A stretch of DNA of 64,000 nucleotides from Pygmaiobacter massiliensis (GCF_900199435.1 NZ_OAML01000003.1:1443166-1507165), one strand, 5' to 3'; positions 26,701-34,749 are shown, counted from the first letter of the stretch. Made by a program: numbers and translations. Notes: generated by a model from the sequence alone, not told the origin.

Positions 26701-26784
26701 GTAGATGAGCTGCAGGGCGATTTGTATACCACAACGCTCTCGGCAGAAGAGTTCCGCCGCAGCATCATCGACCACAAGGGCTGA
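23713..26784 (+). CDS. Large PAS-GGDEF-GAF-GGDEF-EAL-like protein with all signature motifs degraded
   Basis: A 1023-residue cytoplasmic protein with no clear membrane segment. Order: PAS-like N-terminus (about 15-110), second PAS/PAC (130-250), GGDEF-like domain (260-420), GAF-like domain (455-600), second GGDEF-like domain (607-765) and EAL-like domain (780-1015). Both GGDEF cores are lost (GERTF at 336-340; TANRY at 682-686). EAL reads RAW (807-809) and the DDFG metal-binding turn is GGFG (926-929). Cyclase and phosphodiesterase activity are therefore unlikely; nucleotide sensing or scaffolding is more plausible. The start has AAAGGAGATACCA. Confidence 0.88.
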   Translation: MSERPDQMIENRQPLPCFAWGLCCVRLAENGPQLSYIVPGLSAVLDGVAAGTALGELVYPEDLPLLECTFAEGEEISMRLRILQKAGGEPLPVQFTGVRQGQDVWGVVSPAGSPLSEQYQRLQEWFGGFRTLLRATSQQAYEWDIRSGNLQEAGYQSIFWREMMRAEPLLAVDEDGLPSAQNIYPPDQHAFRQLHESVREGGAGGTIELRMRTGYGVYRWCRLTLNTLYNEAGSPMKAVGLLSDIEYEKRAAIAMEMRAQKDGLTGIYNGEAFRERMEAELLRRSGTRMVFCTLQIDSYPQLLARLGWIQTRGFLVHAATRLVQLAGPDATVGRIGERTFGLLLPVRSAKQAAEFAAQCCKELRQSVDEGMQKISSTASVGYVVVPPKGAEMADVLHAADLALGKATATGDTVVAYTKALVGGPVAGLRIHGVEDSGDFDDNLLFTFFERLYQDQDADRAVSQVLMMAGEHYNASRAFVYQVDEEDPSLCHLLFDWCAQGIEPLRPTERVSDLMPIQEEPFTDGKFLCEEVDALPENLQRLLKKRKVQMVFQVGAYQDGVLRAIIGFHSCARTRLWNSNEKQSLALTAKLLGPFLLRVYYKERARRRDPLTGLPLYGQFRQTAARRLLAAEDASWQLLMLDVVRFRDINELFGTNVGDQILLRFARQLRMKLTDGELACRLTANRYALLLRRKPGVSARDRIEMLMMSFEPIRLSLIGTHSFNLVTGVVDAVAEEPVDTLMEKAKIACRKAKESGVPVVYYGAEQSRMYALRQKIEENQQDALKNKEFELYLQPKYAAADHAVTGARAWVRWNNRSAGQLLTSQFLPVFQENGFVLDLDYELIDQICGALASWPEKRQVPVSLRIDRLHFAMSDFIPRLCAICEKHKVPRSLVCLEVPENVFTGDKVRLARTMRELKRQGFLLLLGGFGSGWSSLDTLTGYPFDALRLDSSFFGPDAGKKKLIAESICKMANTLGLRLSAEDVQTEEQADFLRSIGVDELQGDLYTTTLSAEEFRRSIIDHKG

Positions 26785-27001
26785 ATACAGAATTTTTGTC
26801 CATAAGCACTGCGGCAAGCACCGCGCGAAACAACACGCATGGCCGCAACCGCTACTTTATGCTCTTTGGCATGCATAGAAAATAAAAGAGACAAAGTTTA
26901 TAAAACTTTTTAAGCGTTGTCTGTATACCCTGCGTGCCAAAGCATCCCCATTTTGTAAAAGATAAGCGGCGCGCTTTTCAAGAAAGGAATGGCCTCTAAC
27001 A

Positions 27002-28303
27002 ATGGAACCTATCGTGAAAGAATTGATTGATTTTATCGCAGCGGCGCCAACGTCGTTTCATGCGGTGGCACAAGCAGCAGAAATGCTGAAAGCCGAAGGA
27101 TTTATACCGATGGCAGAGAGTGCCCGCTGGAAACTTGTGCCGGGCGGCAGATACTATGTCACCCGCAACTGTTCAACCATCGCGGCCTTTACGGTGCCGC
27201 TGGAAGGCTGGGGCCCGGCCAAAATTACCGCAAGCCATGGTGATGCGCCAGGCTATAAAATCAAAGAAAATGGCGAGCTGCTGATTCGTGACCAGTACAC
27301 CGTGCTCAATACCGAGGGTTACGGCGGGATGATCTGCTCCAGCTGGCTCGACCGCCCGCTTTCTATCGCAGGGCGGGTGCTGGTGCGTACCGAGCAGGGA
27401 ATTGAAGCAAAACTTTTCGCCATCGACCGCGACCTGCTGCTGATTCCCAGTGTTGCCATCCACATGAACCGCGAAGTAAACTGTGGGTACAAATATAATG
27501 CCCAAGTAGATATGCTGCCGCTGTACGGCAGTGCCGCCGCAAAAGGCAGCTTAATGCAACAGGTAGCAGAGGCCGCAGGTACTACGCCAGAGCAGATTGT
27601 CACATCGGATTTGCTGCTGTATAACCGCATGCTCGGCACGGTGTTGGGCGCTGACGGCGAGTTTATTGCCGCGCCCCGCATGGATGACCTTGGCTGTGTT
27701 TATGGCACGCTGAAAGGTTTTTTACAGGCCCGCCATGAAGGACTGTGCCTCTGGTGCATGTTTGATAACGAAGAGGTTGGCAGTACCACCAAACAGGGTG
27801 CCTGCTCCACTTTTTTGGCTGATCTGCTGCGGCGCGTTTGCACCGGCCTTGGTGGCGACCACGAAGATTACCATGCTGCGCTTGCCTCCAGCCTGCTGGT
27901 TTCGGCAGACAATGCACACGCTGTCCATCCGAACCACCCCGAGTACTCCGACGCTTCTAACCCGGTGTTTCTGAACGAGGGTGTCGTAATCAAATACAAC
28001 GCAAACCAAAAGTATACAACAGATGCTGTTTCGGCGGCGCTTTTTCGCACCATTTGCGCACGTGCAGAGGTGCCGGTGCAAACCTTTGCCAACCGCTCGG
28101 ATTTGCCGGGCGGAAGCACGCTGGGGAACCTCTCTAACACCCAGGTTTCGCTCAATGCGGTGGATATCGGTTTGCCGCAGCTTGCGATGCATTCTTCTTA
28201 CGAAACCGCGGGTACGAAGGATTTGACTGCGCTGGTGCAGGTAAGCCGCGCACTTTACGAAACAAAGCTGCATGCGGTGGCCGACGGCTGCTATTGCCTG
28301 TAA
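27002..28303 (+). CDS. M18-family aspartyl aminopeptidase
   Basis: A 433-residue metallo-aminopeptidase of family M18 that removes N-terminal acidic residues. Visible metal-site segments: ASHGDAPGYKI (His/Asp), APRMDDLGCVYG, FDNEEVGSTTKQGA (catalytic Glu pair), SADNAHAVHPNHPEYSD and the C-terminal LAMHSSYETAGTKD with the last His ligand. The length is normal. The ATG is 13 bases after AAAGGA, slightly long spacing. It stands alone, closed by a terminator. Confidence 0.94.
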   Translation: MEPIVKELIDFIAAAPTSFHAVAQAAEMLKAEGFIPMAESARWKLVPGGRYYVTRNCSTIAAFTVPLEGWGPAKITASHGDAPGYKIKENGELLIRDQYTVLNTEGYGGMICSSWLDRPLSIAGRVLVRTEQGIEAKLFAIDRDLLLIPSVAIHMNREVNCGYKYNAQVDMLPLYGSAAAKGSLMQQVAEAAGTTPEQIVTSDLLLYNRMLGTVLGADGEFIAAPRMDDLGCVYGTLKGFLQARHEGLCLWCMFDNEEVGSTTKQGACSTFLADLLRRVCTGLGGDHEDYHAALASSLLVSADNAHAVHPNHPEYSDASNPVFLNEGVVIKYNANQKYTTDAVSAALFRTICARAEVPVQTFANRSDLPGGSTLGNLSNTQVSLNAVDIGLPQLAMHSSYETAGTKDLTALVQVSRALYETKLHAVADGCYCL

Positions 28304-28317
28304 AAAAGAGCAAAAAG

Positions 28318-28354
28318 AAAACGGCCAGTCTCATTGAGAGACCGGTCGTTTTTT
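28318..28354 (+). terminator. Terminator after the M18 peptidase gene
   Basis: AAAACGGCC/GGTCGTTTT with an inner GTCTC/GAGAC helix, followed by TTTTT. Confidence 0.8.
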
Positions 28355-28398
28355 GAATGTGCAAGAAAAACATAGAGGTGCTGCGTGTAAGGAACAAA

Positions 28399-28725
28399 TC
28401 AGTCTTCGCAGCAGGCCATCTGGTAGCGATTGGCTGCATCTTTGAGACAGGCAATCAGCGGCTTTTGCGTGAAGGCAAAATAACGGGTGCGGATAGAATC
28501 TTCGATTTCGTCCAGGTCGCGCACCAGGCTTTTGCCCACGAAAAGGTCGGCCGCGAAGCGGCAGGTAACATCAAGAATTGTATTGCATGCGAGGTCCAAA
28601 ATGATTCCGGTGGCTTTTTCCACCACAAGGCTGATGTAAAACTCGCCATGCACCGTGTAGATGGCATCATCTTTGCCGGGTTTGGCATGTCCTACAATCA
28701 GCACAGTATTTTCGGGATAGTTCAT
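28399..28725 (-). CDS. DUF3870 domain protein
   Basis: A 108-residue protein matching DUF3870: it begins NYPENTVLIVGHAKPGKDDAIYTVHGEF, then VVEKATGIILDLACNTILDVTCRFAADLFVG and a C-terminal TQKPLIACLKDAANRY. The function of the family is not known to me. ATG 28725 follows CGGAGGAAACT. It is divergent from the DUF4392 gene across a 270-base gap. Confidence 0.85.
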   Translation of the reverse strand: MNYPENTVLIVGHAKPGKDDAIYTVHGEFYISLVVEKATGIILDLACNTILDVTCRFAADLFVGKSLVRDLDEIEDSIRTRYFAFTQKPLIACLKDAANRYQMACCED

Positions 28726-28805
28726 AGTTTCCTCCGCGTTTTTTGTGTTTTCTAACAATATACCACGGAAACACCTTTTTTAAAAGGGCAACCTGTAAAA
28801 ATCGC

Positions 28806-28834
28806 TTGACTTTACAAAGATTTTTCAGTATGAT
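28806..28834 (+). promoter_or_regulatory. Promoter of the DUF4392 gene
   Basis: TTGACT (28806-28811) and TATGAT (28829-28834) are 17 bases apart. The start point near 28841 leaves a 156-base leader. Confidence 0.65.
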
Positions 28835-28840
28835 ACGCAT

Positions 28841-28933
28841 AGATTCTTTTGTTTATCGGGAGGCCTGCCCGGCACATCCCACAATAAGCAAGATCCACGA
28901 ATCACACGGTGTAGGTTCGGTGGGTCTTTTTTT
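28841..28933 (+). promoter_or_regulatory. Leader with internal terminator before DUF4392 gene
   Basis: The leader starts with a CGGG/CCCG hairpin (28858-28872) and ends with a terminator-like hairpin AAGATCCAC/GTGGGTCTT (28890-28898 with 28920-28928) followed by seven T. The gene begins 64 bases later. This order is that of an attenuator or riboswitch, or of a separate short RNA of about 93 bases. No known class is recognised. Confidence 0.5.
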
Positions 28934-28996
28934 ATTGCCTTCCAACGCTTTGCCGAGCCCAAGCCCAAAAGGGTAAAATGAAAGGAAGACAGTGTG

Positions 28997-29890
28997 ATGA
29001 ATTACTATCAGCAACTTCAGCTGCTGCTTTGCCAGGACCTCGGCGGCCGCGGATTGATCTCTGCGGTAAAAGCGTTGCCTCTTGCAGAAGTGCAGCGTTC
29101 GCTTGCGGGCGCAAAGCGTGCCCTTATTGTAACCGGATTCCCCGTAGACTGTGCCGAGCGCGGTGTGCGCGCCGAAACAGACGGCCCCATTGGCGCAGCA
29201 CACCTGGCGGCAGCATTGATGCGCTGCGGTGTGCAGGTAAAAGTTGTAACCGATGCGCCTAACGCAGTTGTCGTAAAGGCTGCGCTTGCACAGCGTGCGC
29301 CAGAAGCTGATTTGATAGTAATGCCTGCCACCGACTCTACTGCCTTTTCAGCACAGTTGCTTCAAACATTTGCACCGACCCACCTGATTGCGATTGAGCG
29401 CCCGGGCAAAGCTGCTGACGGGCATTATCATAATATGCGCGGCGAGGTCATCGACCGCATGGTAACCGATACCGATACGCTGTTTGCACAGGCAAAAGCC
29501 GCTCAAGTTACCACCATTGCGGTAGGCGATGGCGGCAACGAGCTGGGCATGGGCAGCTACGCTGATGCAATAGCGCGCCTTGTACCGCACGGAGAAAAGG
29601 TTTGTGCGGCACTGGTGTCAGACCATACACTGGTGTCTGGTGTATCCAACTGGTGGGGCTGGGGCATTGCATCGCTGCTTTCGCTGGTGGCCCAAAAAAA
29701 TCTGCTGCCGACGGATGAGCAGGAGGCTTTGCTGCTGGAAACCATAGTGCTTACCGGTGCTGTGGATGGTTGCACCAAGTGCTCTGCGCTTACGGTGGAT
29801 GCTTTGCCGATGGAACGGCATATTGCCCTGCTGCGCCAGCTGCGCACAATTACCGAAGCTGCTCTTGCGCCCTGCCGTAAGGGTGCATAA
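28997..29890 (+). CDS. DUF4392 protein (D-glutamate cyclase C-terminal-like)
   Basis: A 297-residue protein matching DUF4392, the C-terminal domain of eukaryotic D-glutamate cyclase (DGLUCY), which converts D-glutamate to 5-oxo-D-proline. Visible blocks: LIVTGFPVDCAERGVRAETDGPIGA, ERPGKAADGHYHNMRG, TIAVGDGGNELGMGSY and SNWWGWGIASLLS. Its usual partner domain DUF1445 is encoded separately at 34750-35577. ATG 28997 is preferred to GTG 28994 (AAAGGAAGACAGTGTG upstream). A leader with its own promoter and internal terminator precedes it. Confidence 0.88.
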   Translation: MNYYQQLQLLLCQDLGGRGLISAVKALPLAEVQRSLAGAKRALIVTGFPVDCAERGVRAETDGPIGAAHLAAALMRCGVQVKVVTDAPNAVVVKAALAQRAPEADLIVMPATDSTAFSAQLLQTFAPTHLIAIERPGKAADGHYHNMRGEVIDRMVTDTDTLFAQAKAAQVTTIAVGDGGNELGMGSYADAIARLVPHGEKVCAALVSDHTLVSGVSNWWGWGIASLLSLVAQKNLLPTDEQEALLLETIVLTGAVDGCTKCSALTVDALPMERHIALLRQLRTITEAALAPCRKGA

Positions 29891-29926
29891 ACGTTATCCT
29901 GTAAAAATTTTAGAAAAATGATATAC

Positions 29927-29969
29927 AAAAGAACAGCGCGAACGGGCAGCCGAAAGCGCTGTTCTTTTT
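29927..29969 (+). terminator. Terminator after the DUF4392 gene
   Basis: The 13-bp stem AAAAGAACAGCGC/GCGCTGTTCTTTT with a 16-base loop is followed by a T-rich tract. Confidence 0.85.
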
Positions 29970-30156
29970 CTTCTTACAATGATATGGCATATTTAAGGCT
30001 GTAATTTGATGTAAAGTATTTGGCTTGTTTGTCGGATTTTTCGCTAAAACTTGATATTTTTTTGTATTTTCTATATAATCAAAACCAGAACTTGTTTTGG
30101 AGCCATGCACTTTTGCAATGGGTCGGCAGGTTGAGATATAGATAGGGGGACATCAA

Positions 30157-31533
30157 ATGGCAGCAGGCATTGAACTGCAAATTGCACAGAAACAAAAGCT
30201 AATCATGAACCAGCAAATGCGGCAGGCACTTGAAGTGCTGCGCATGCCTTTGGCTGAACTGCAGGATTATTTGACCTGTGCTGCTAACGAAAACCCGCTT
30301 TTAGAGCTGGAATACCCCCAATCGCAAGAGCGGCCAGAGCCACTTTTTGCGCCGGAAACAGAGGAGATTCGCTGGTCTACACAATATAAAACCGGTACAG
30401 ACCGTCACGGGCAAAGTGAGGCCCAAATAGAGGACCCTTTTGCCGGAATGATAAGTGAAGAGACGTTTACCGATATGCTGTGCCGGCAGATTACAGAAGA
30501 AGCGGCGCTGCCCTTAGAGTTGCGGCAGCATTGCCTGTATATCGCACAGTCTTTAAACCCGCGTGGCTATCTGCCCCAAACCGCAGAAGAGCTGGCAGAG
30601 GAGCTGGGTATCTCGGTATTTAATGCCGAGCAGGCGATTTATGCCGTGCAAAGCCTTTCGCCCACCGGCGTAGGTGCGCGTAATCTGCAAGAATGTTTGG
30701 TGCTGCAACTGGTAGAAAGCACTGATTTTAACGAGTATACGCTGAAAATTATCCGCGAAGGGCTGGAGCTGCTGGGCAGCAACCAGTATGCAAAGCTTGC
30801 GAAACTGCTGGGGCTGCCACAGGCCGAAACACTGCGCTGGTGTGATGCCGTACGTCGGCTGAACCCCATCCCCAGCCGCGGGTATCCCTCCGGCAGCGGC
30901 AGCCAATATGTCATACCTGAAGCCGAAGTGCTCAAAGAAAACGGGGAACTGGTGATTCGCTATTATGAAGAAGCGTTGCCCAAGCTGGTGGTGCAGCAAG
31001 AATATTGCAGCATGATAAAAACCGTGCGGGATGAAGAAACGCGAGAATACTTAAAGAAAAACCGCAACAAGGCGCAGGAGCTTTTGGGTAACCTGCACCA
31101 GCGTACCGATACAATTTTGCGCATTTTACGAGAAGTGGTAGCATGGCAGCGCAATTATTTTGAAACCGGTGCAGCTGCATTAGAGCCGATGACCATTACC
31201 GACCTTGCCGAAAAGTTGGAACTGAGCCCCAGCACCGTAAGCCGGGCGGTAAGCGGTAAATATATCGTTTGCAAAAATGGCACGGTAGCGCTGCGCAGCC
31301 TGTTTACCGCAAAACTGACAGGCTTTGGCGAAACTGCTGTGAGCACCGGGGCGGTAAAAGAACGTCTGCGTCAGCTGATAGGCAACGAAAATAAACAAAA
31401 GCCGCTTTCGGACGAAGCAATCCGCCAGCGCATGGAGGCACTGGGCACTCCTATTTCCCGTCGCACGGTTGCGAAATATCGTGAAGAGCTCGGAATTCCC
31501 GCAGCCTTTGCGCGCAAGGTGCCTTCAATATAA
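30157..31533 (+). CDS. rpoN: RNA polymerase sigma-54 factor
   Basis: A 458-residue sigma-54: Gln-rich region I at the N-terminus (LQIAQKQKLIMNQQMRQALEVLRMPLAELQDYL), core-binding region (ENPLLELE, ITEEAALPLELRQHCLYIAQSLNPRGYL, LSPTGVGARNLQECL), the HTH (SPSTVSRAVSGKYI) and the RpoN box SRRTVAKYRE near residue 435-443. It recognises -24/-12 promoters and needs an AAA+ activator; one such activator and two matching promoters are in this window. The ATG follows ATAGGGGGACATCAA. Confidence 0.96.
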   Translation: MAAGIELQIAQKQKLIMNQQMRQALEVLRMPLAELQDYLTCAANENPLLELEYPQSQERPEPLFAPETEEIRWSTQYKTGTDRHGQSEAQIEDPFAGMISEETFTDMLCRQITEEAALPLELRQHCLYIAQSLNPRGYLPQTAEELAEELGISVFNAEQAIYAVQSLSPTGVGARNLQECLVLQLVESTDFNEYTLKIIREGLELLGSNQYAKLAKLLGLPQAETLRWCDAVRRLNPIPSRGYPSGSGSQYVIPEAEVLKENGELVIRYYEEALPKLVVQQEYCSMIKTVRDEETREYLKKNRNKAQELLGNLHQRTDTILRILREVVAWQRNYFETGAAALEPMTITDLAEKLELSPSTVSRAVSGKYIVCKNGTVALRSLFTAKLTGFGETAVSTGAVKERLRQLIGNENKQKPLSDEAIRQRMEALGTPISRRTVAKYREELGIPAAFARKVPSI

Positions 31534-31667
31534 ACCATCAAAACTCCGCAGGCTGCGATAGGGCTGCGGAGTTTTTTTGTGCAATTATTGTCTTGTATAC
31601 TTGACATAATATAAAGTTTATATTACAATTTGTCGTACATAATAGTGCTGCAAAGGAGTTATTGGAG

Positions 31668-31976
31668 ATGGATAGAGAAGAAATTTTGCGCCGCAACAAA
31701 CAAACCCAGCAGGACGAGGGCGAAAAATTCATAGAAGACCGTTCGCGCAGAATGGGAGAAATCGGCCTTGGTATCTTTTTTATTTTGCTATGGGTCTATA
31801 AAACTTGGAAAGGCCTGCCCGGGCAAGACTTACTGGCACTTTTTTGGGGCTATTTAGGGCTGGGCTATATAGAAAAATACCGCTATTACAAAACAACTTC
31901 CAGTCTGGTTTCTGCCATCTGCGGCATGATTGCCGCAGTGGCGTTTGCGCTGAGCTACGTGATTGTGACATGGTGA
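31668..31976 (+). CDS. DUF6442-like small membrane protein
   Basis: A 102-residue protein with a charged N-terminus (DREEILRRNKQTQQDEGEKFIEDRSRRMGE) and three hydrophobic segments. The layout matches DUF6442 proteins, which typically sit next to a small XRE regulator, as here. ATG 31668 has AAAGGAG with a 9-base spacer. The function is unknown; it ends 4 bases before the XRE gene. Confidence 0.75.
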   Translation: MDREEILRRNKQTQQDEGEKFIEDRSRRMGEIGLGIFFILLWVYKTWKGLPGQDLLALFWGYLGLGYIEKYRYYKTTSSLVSAICGMIAAVAFALSYVIVTW

Positions 31977-31980
31977 TAAA

Positions 31981-32190
31981 ATGGAAAATAGATTAGAACT
32001 GCAAAACCGTATTCGCATGTGGCGTGCAGAAAAACGAATGTCCCAAGGCGAACTGGCAGAGCTAGTAAATGTGTCGCGCCAGACCATCAGCTCGATTGAA
32101 AACTTGCAATTTTGCCCCAGTGCAAAGCTGGCATTGCTTATTTGTGTAGCGCTGGATAAAAAATTTGAAGAAGTTTTTTATTTTGAATAA
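31981..32190 (+). CDS. Small XRE-family HTH regulator
   Basis: A 69-residue protein made almost entirely of a Cro/C1-type HTH: LQNRIRMWRAEKRMSQGELAELVNVSRQTISSIENLQFCPSAKLALLICVALDKKFEEVFYFE. It starts 4 bases after the DUF6442-like gene, so it is translationally coupled and probably regulates that pair. Confidence 0.92.
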   Translation: MENRLELQNRIRMWRAEKRMSQGELAELVNVSRQTISSIENLQFCPSAKLALLICVALDKKFEEVFYFE

Positions 32191-32298
32191 TTGACCATCA
32201 TAAAAAAACACGCAGCTTTCGTTTTTTGTACAGACCAAAAGCGAAAATTGCGTGTAACTGTATACTCGCTTAAAGTTTTAAAAAATTTTTTGTTTTCT

Positions 32299-32328
32299 TG
32301 TAACGAAATATCTCTCCCGCAGTCTAAT
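32299..32328 (+). promoter_or_regulatory. Candidate ECF-type promoter before the sigma factor gene
   Basis: TGTAAC (32299-32304) and GTCTAAT (32322-32328) are 17 bases apart. The AAC-containing -35 and GTC-type -10 are usual for ECF sigma factors and suggest autoregulation by the gene that follows. Confidence 0.5.
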
Positions 32329-32349
32329 AGGGGAAAGCGAGGTGAAAAT

Positions 32350-32823
32350 GTGACTGATTTTGAAGAATGGTACGCGAAATATTACGGTGATGTTTATAAG
32401 TTTACGCTGTCGCTCTGCCATAACGAGGCAGAGGCGGAAGAGCTGACGCAGAATGCCTTTTTTAAAGCGCTGAACAGCATCGACAGCTTTAAAGGCGAAT
32501 GCAGCGTTTATGCGTGGCTATGCCAAATTGCAAAAAATTCTTATTTCACCCAGTATAAGCGCAAAAAACGTTTTGCGGCGCAAGAAATGCCAGAAACTGC
32601 TGGCGGCACCGAACCGGAGCAAACAGTACTGACGCAGGAATCTGCAATGGAGCTGCACAGGGCTCTCCACGATATGGAAGAGCCTTATAAAGAAGTAATC
32701 ATGCTGCGTATTTTTGGCGAGTTATCGTTTGCCCGCATTGCGGAGTTATTCAGCAAAACAGAAACCTGGGCCCGTGTCACATACCACCGCGGCAAATTAA
32801 AACTAAAGGAGAAATTGATATGA
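32350..32823 (+). CDS. ECF-type RNA polymerase sigma factor
   Basis: A 157-residue sigma-70-family factor of the ECF type: region 2 (YYGDVYKFTLSLCHNEAEAEELTQNAFFKALNSIDSFKGECSVYAWLCQIAKNSYFTQYKRKKR) and region 4 (YKEVIMLRIFGELSFARIAELFSKTETWARVTYHRGKLKL), with regions 1 and 3 absent. The likely start is GTG 32350 after GAGGTGAAAAT; the ATG just before it is followed at once by a stop. The stop overlaps the anti-sigma start by 4 bases (ATGA), the usual arrangement of a sigma/anti-sigma pair. Confidence 0.92.
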   Translation: MTDFEEWYAKYYGDVYKFTLSLCHNEAEAEELTQNAFFKALNSIDSFKGECSVYAWLCQIAKNSYFTQYKRKKRFAAQEMPETAGGTEPEQTVLTQESAMELHRALHDMEEPYKEVIMLRIFGELSFARIAELFSKTETWARVTYHRGKLKLKEKLI

Positions 32824-33248
32824 AAATTTCATGCGGAATCATCAACGATCTGTTGCCGCTTTACCATGACAATATTTGCAGCGAAGAAAGCCGCATCATT
32901 GTGCAGGAGCACTTGAAAACCTGCGAAAGCTGCCGTGCATTGCTTGACCAAATGGACGAGGACTTTTGCTATAAAGAAAAAAACATTGAGATAGAACCTG
33001 TGCGGCAGGCGGCACGCGCATTAAACAAGAGCAAAGCAAAATCTTTTTTGAAGGGAGGCCTATTGCTGGCCATGCTCGCTTGTATTTGTTGTTTTATTGC
33101 CTATAACGTGATTGGCAGCTATGTAGCCGCAGATGGTACTCTGGTAGAGCCTTTTTACCTGATTCCCCTGGCGTGGCTGTTTTTCTTCTTCGGCTTGTTG
33201 AATGCACTCGCTTTGCTGGTGGTATCCATCAAAAGCCGGATGCGATAG
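32820..33248 (+). CDS. Zinc-finger anti-sigma factor, membrane-bound
   Basis: A 142-residue protein with an N-terminal ZAS-type zinc finger (CGIINDLLPLYHDNICSEESRIIVQEHLKTCESC, with the H-x3-C-x2-C core) and two C-terminal membrane helices (LLLAMLACICCFIAYNVIGSY, LIPLAWLFFFFGLLNALALLVV). It presumably holds the ECF factor inactive at the membrane until a signal arrives; the signal is unknown. It overlaps the sigma gene by 4 bases. Confidence 0.88.
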   Translation: MKISCGIINDLLPLYHDNICSEESRIIVQEHLKTCESCRALLDQMDEDFCYKEKNIEIEPVRQAARALNKSKAKSFLKGGLLLAMLACICCFIAYNVIGSYVAADGTLVEPFYLIPLAWLFFFFGLLNALALLVVSIKSRMR

Positions 33249-33329
33249 CCGACTTGCGGCAGGACCATAAGCTTGCTGCAAACTTTAATTTTATAAAAGC
33301 AGGCTAAGATATACCAGACAGCCTTGTAA

Positions 33330-33370
33330 AAAAGCCTTGCACCGGGATAAAACGGTGCAAGGCTTTTCTT
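33330..33370. terminator. Terminator between anti-sigma gene and HTH regulator gene
   Basis: The perfect 15-bp stem AAAAGCCTTGCACCG/CGGTGCAAGGCTTTT with loop GGATAAAA has A-run before and T-rich after, so it can serve both converging genes. Confidence 0.9.
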
Positions 33371-33400
33371 ATGCGTCTTTGGTTTGGGGCTGCGCTTAGA

Positions 33401-34468
33401 TTAGCGGTTTTCCAGCTTGGCACGGTATTGCCCCAAAAGCTGCTCAAAGGCAGGCTCTGTACGCAGAAAATCGTAGCTCGGGCTGTTTTCCAAATCCTGC
33501 AAAACGGGGGCTAGGAACGCAGCGCCAAAATTTTTTTCGCCCGGTTTTTGAGCGATGTGCTTGCAAACAGGCGAAGCTGTCATCTCCCATGGAACAAGCA
33601 GGGCAGCCAACATAGTTTGCAGGGTGGAAAGTGTGCCTGCCACATCTTTGCGTGCTACTGCGGTTTCTAGCGGCACAAGGTAAGCACCATAGTTCCACAA
33701 GCCGAACAGCTCTACTTGTTGTTGTCCACATTGTGCAAGCTGCAGCGCGGTTTCTTCGTCGCCCTCTTGCACTGCGATGGTTGCCAAGCTGGTTAAGGTG
33801 GCCTGCATCTCTTGCAGGCTTGCCAACAGTTTGTGCTCTAATAGCTGTGCAGCGTCTTCGCTTTTCCCTATCTGCATCCAAAGCCGGGCTTGCAAGGTGC
33901 GTCGGTCTAACGCATTAGGCTCCGGTAGAGCATCTAAACGTTCCTGGGCTTTTTCGTATTCTTTTGCGGTGATAAGTCGGGAAGCCAGCATATAACTTGC
34001 CTGGCTTGAGTATTTGGGGTCGTTGCAATCCACTACCCGCTCATATAACGCAATAATCCGTGCCTCGTAGCTTTCCTTTTGTTGCACCGGCAAATCGGTC
34101 ATCATCAGTGAACCTTGCAGCACCATAGCCAGCGAATGCAATAAACCGGCATTCGCCGGGTATTCCCTGACTTTTTCCATCGCAAGGGCGAGGGCGGCCC
34201 CAAACCCTTCGCTGTGAAAAACTTCGGTAACGCGGTTTAAAAAAAGGCCAATCTCTTTTTGTGAAAGCTCTTCGTGAAAGCACAGCAGAGTATTCAAATC
34301 TATTTTTAAAAGCCGTGCCAGAGCGGGCAAAAGGGCAACATCCGGATAGGTGGCACCTTTTTCCCATTTATGCACGGCAGGTGCGGTTACGCCAAGGTAA
34401 TCGGCCACCTGCTCTTGCGTTAGGCCAAGTTCTTTGCGCTTTTCGCGCACAACTGCATTTAATGGCAT
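33401..34468 (-). CDS. XRE-family regulator with C-terminal helical repeat domain
   Basis: A 355-residue protein: an N-terminal Cro/C1-type HTH (AVVREKRKELGLTQEQVADYLGVTAPAVHKWEKGATYPDVALLPALARLL) followed by about 280 residues of alpha-helical, TPR-like repeats. The pattern resembles cytoplasmic regulators that bind a peptide or protein ligand through the repeats. ATG 34468 has AAAGGA with suitable spacing; ATG 34477 is too close to that site. Target genes are unknown. Confidence 0.85.
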   Translation of the reverse strand: MPLNAVVREKRKELGLTQEQVADYLGVTAPAVHKWEKGATYPDVALLPALARLLKIDLNTLLCFHEELSQKEIGLFLNRVTEVFHSEGFGAALALAMEKVREYPANAGLLHSLAMVLQGSLMMTDLPVQQKESYEARIIALYERVVDCNDPKYSSQASYMLASRLITAKEYEKAQERLDALPEPNALDRRTLQARLWMQIGKSEDAAQLLEHKLLASLQEMQATLTSLATIAVQEGDEETALQLAQCGQQQVELFGLWNYGAYLVPLETAVARKDVAGTLSTLQTMLAALLVPWEMTASPVCKHIAQKPGEKNFGAAFLAPVLQDLENSPSYDFLRTEPAFEQLLGQYRAKLENR

Positions 34469-34684
34469 TGGGTTCATCCTTTCAAGGTAGTATTTTTGCA
34501 GGCCTTGCACTAACACCATTCTAGCAGAGGATCCCCCAAGAGACAATTGAATATTTGGTAAATTATAAGACAAAAAATAAACCGTAGGTTAAAATACAAA
34601 TCGATCACACTCGTGGTTTAAAACGATGCCCGGCAGTGGTGGAAGGACTGCTGACTTTTGCGCTGTTCAGAAAATATTGCAGAA

Positions 34685-34724
34685 AAAAGGAAATCCCCAC
34701 CCGAAGCATTGTCGGGTGGGGATT
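34685..34724 (-). terminator. Terminator of the pxp operon
   Basis: On the minus strand AATCCCCACCCGA/TCGGGTGGGGATT with a 7-base loop is followed by TTCCTTTTTTC, 25 bases after the DUF1445 stop. The rest of 34469-34749 shows no gene I can support. Confidence 0.85.
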
Positions 34725-34749
34725 CTCCTTACTTGTTCCAAAAGTTTTG

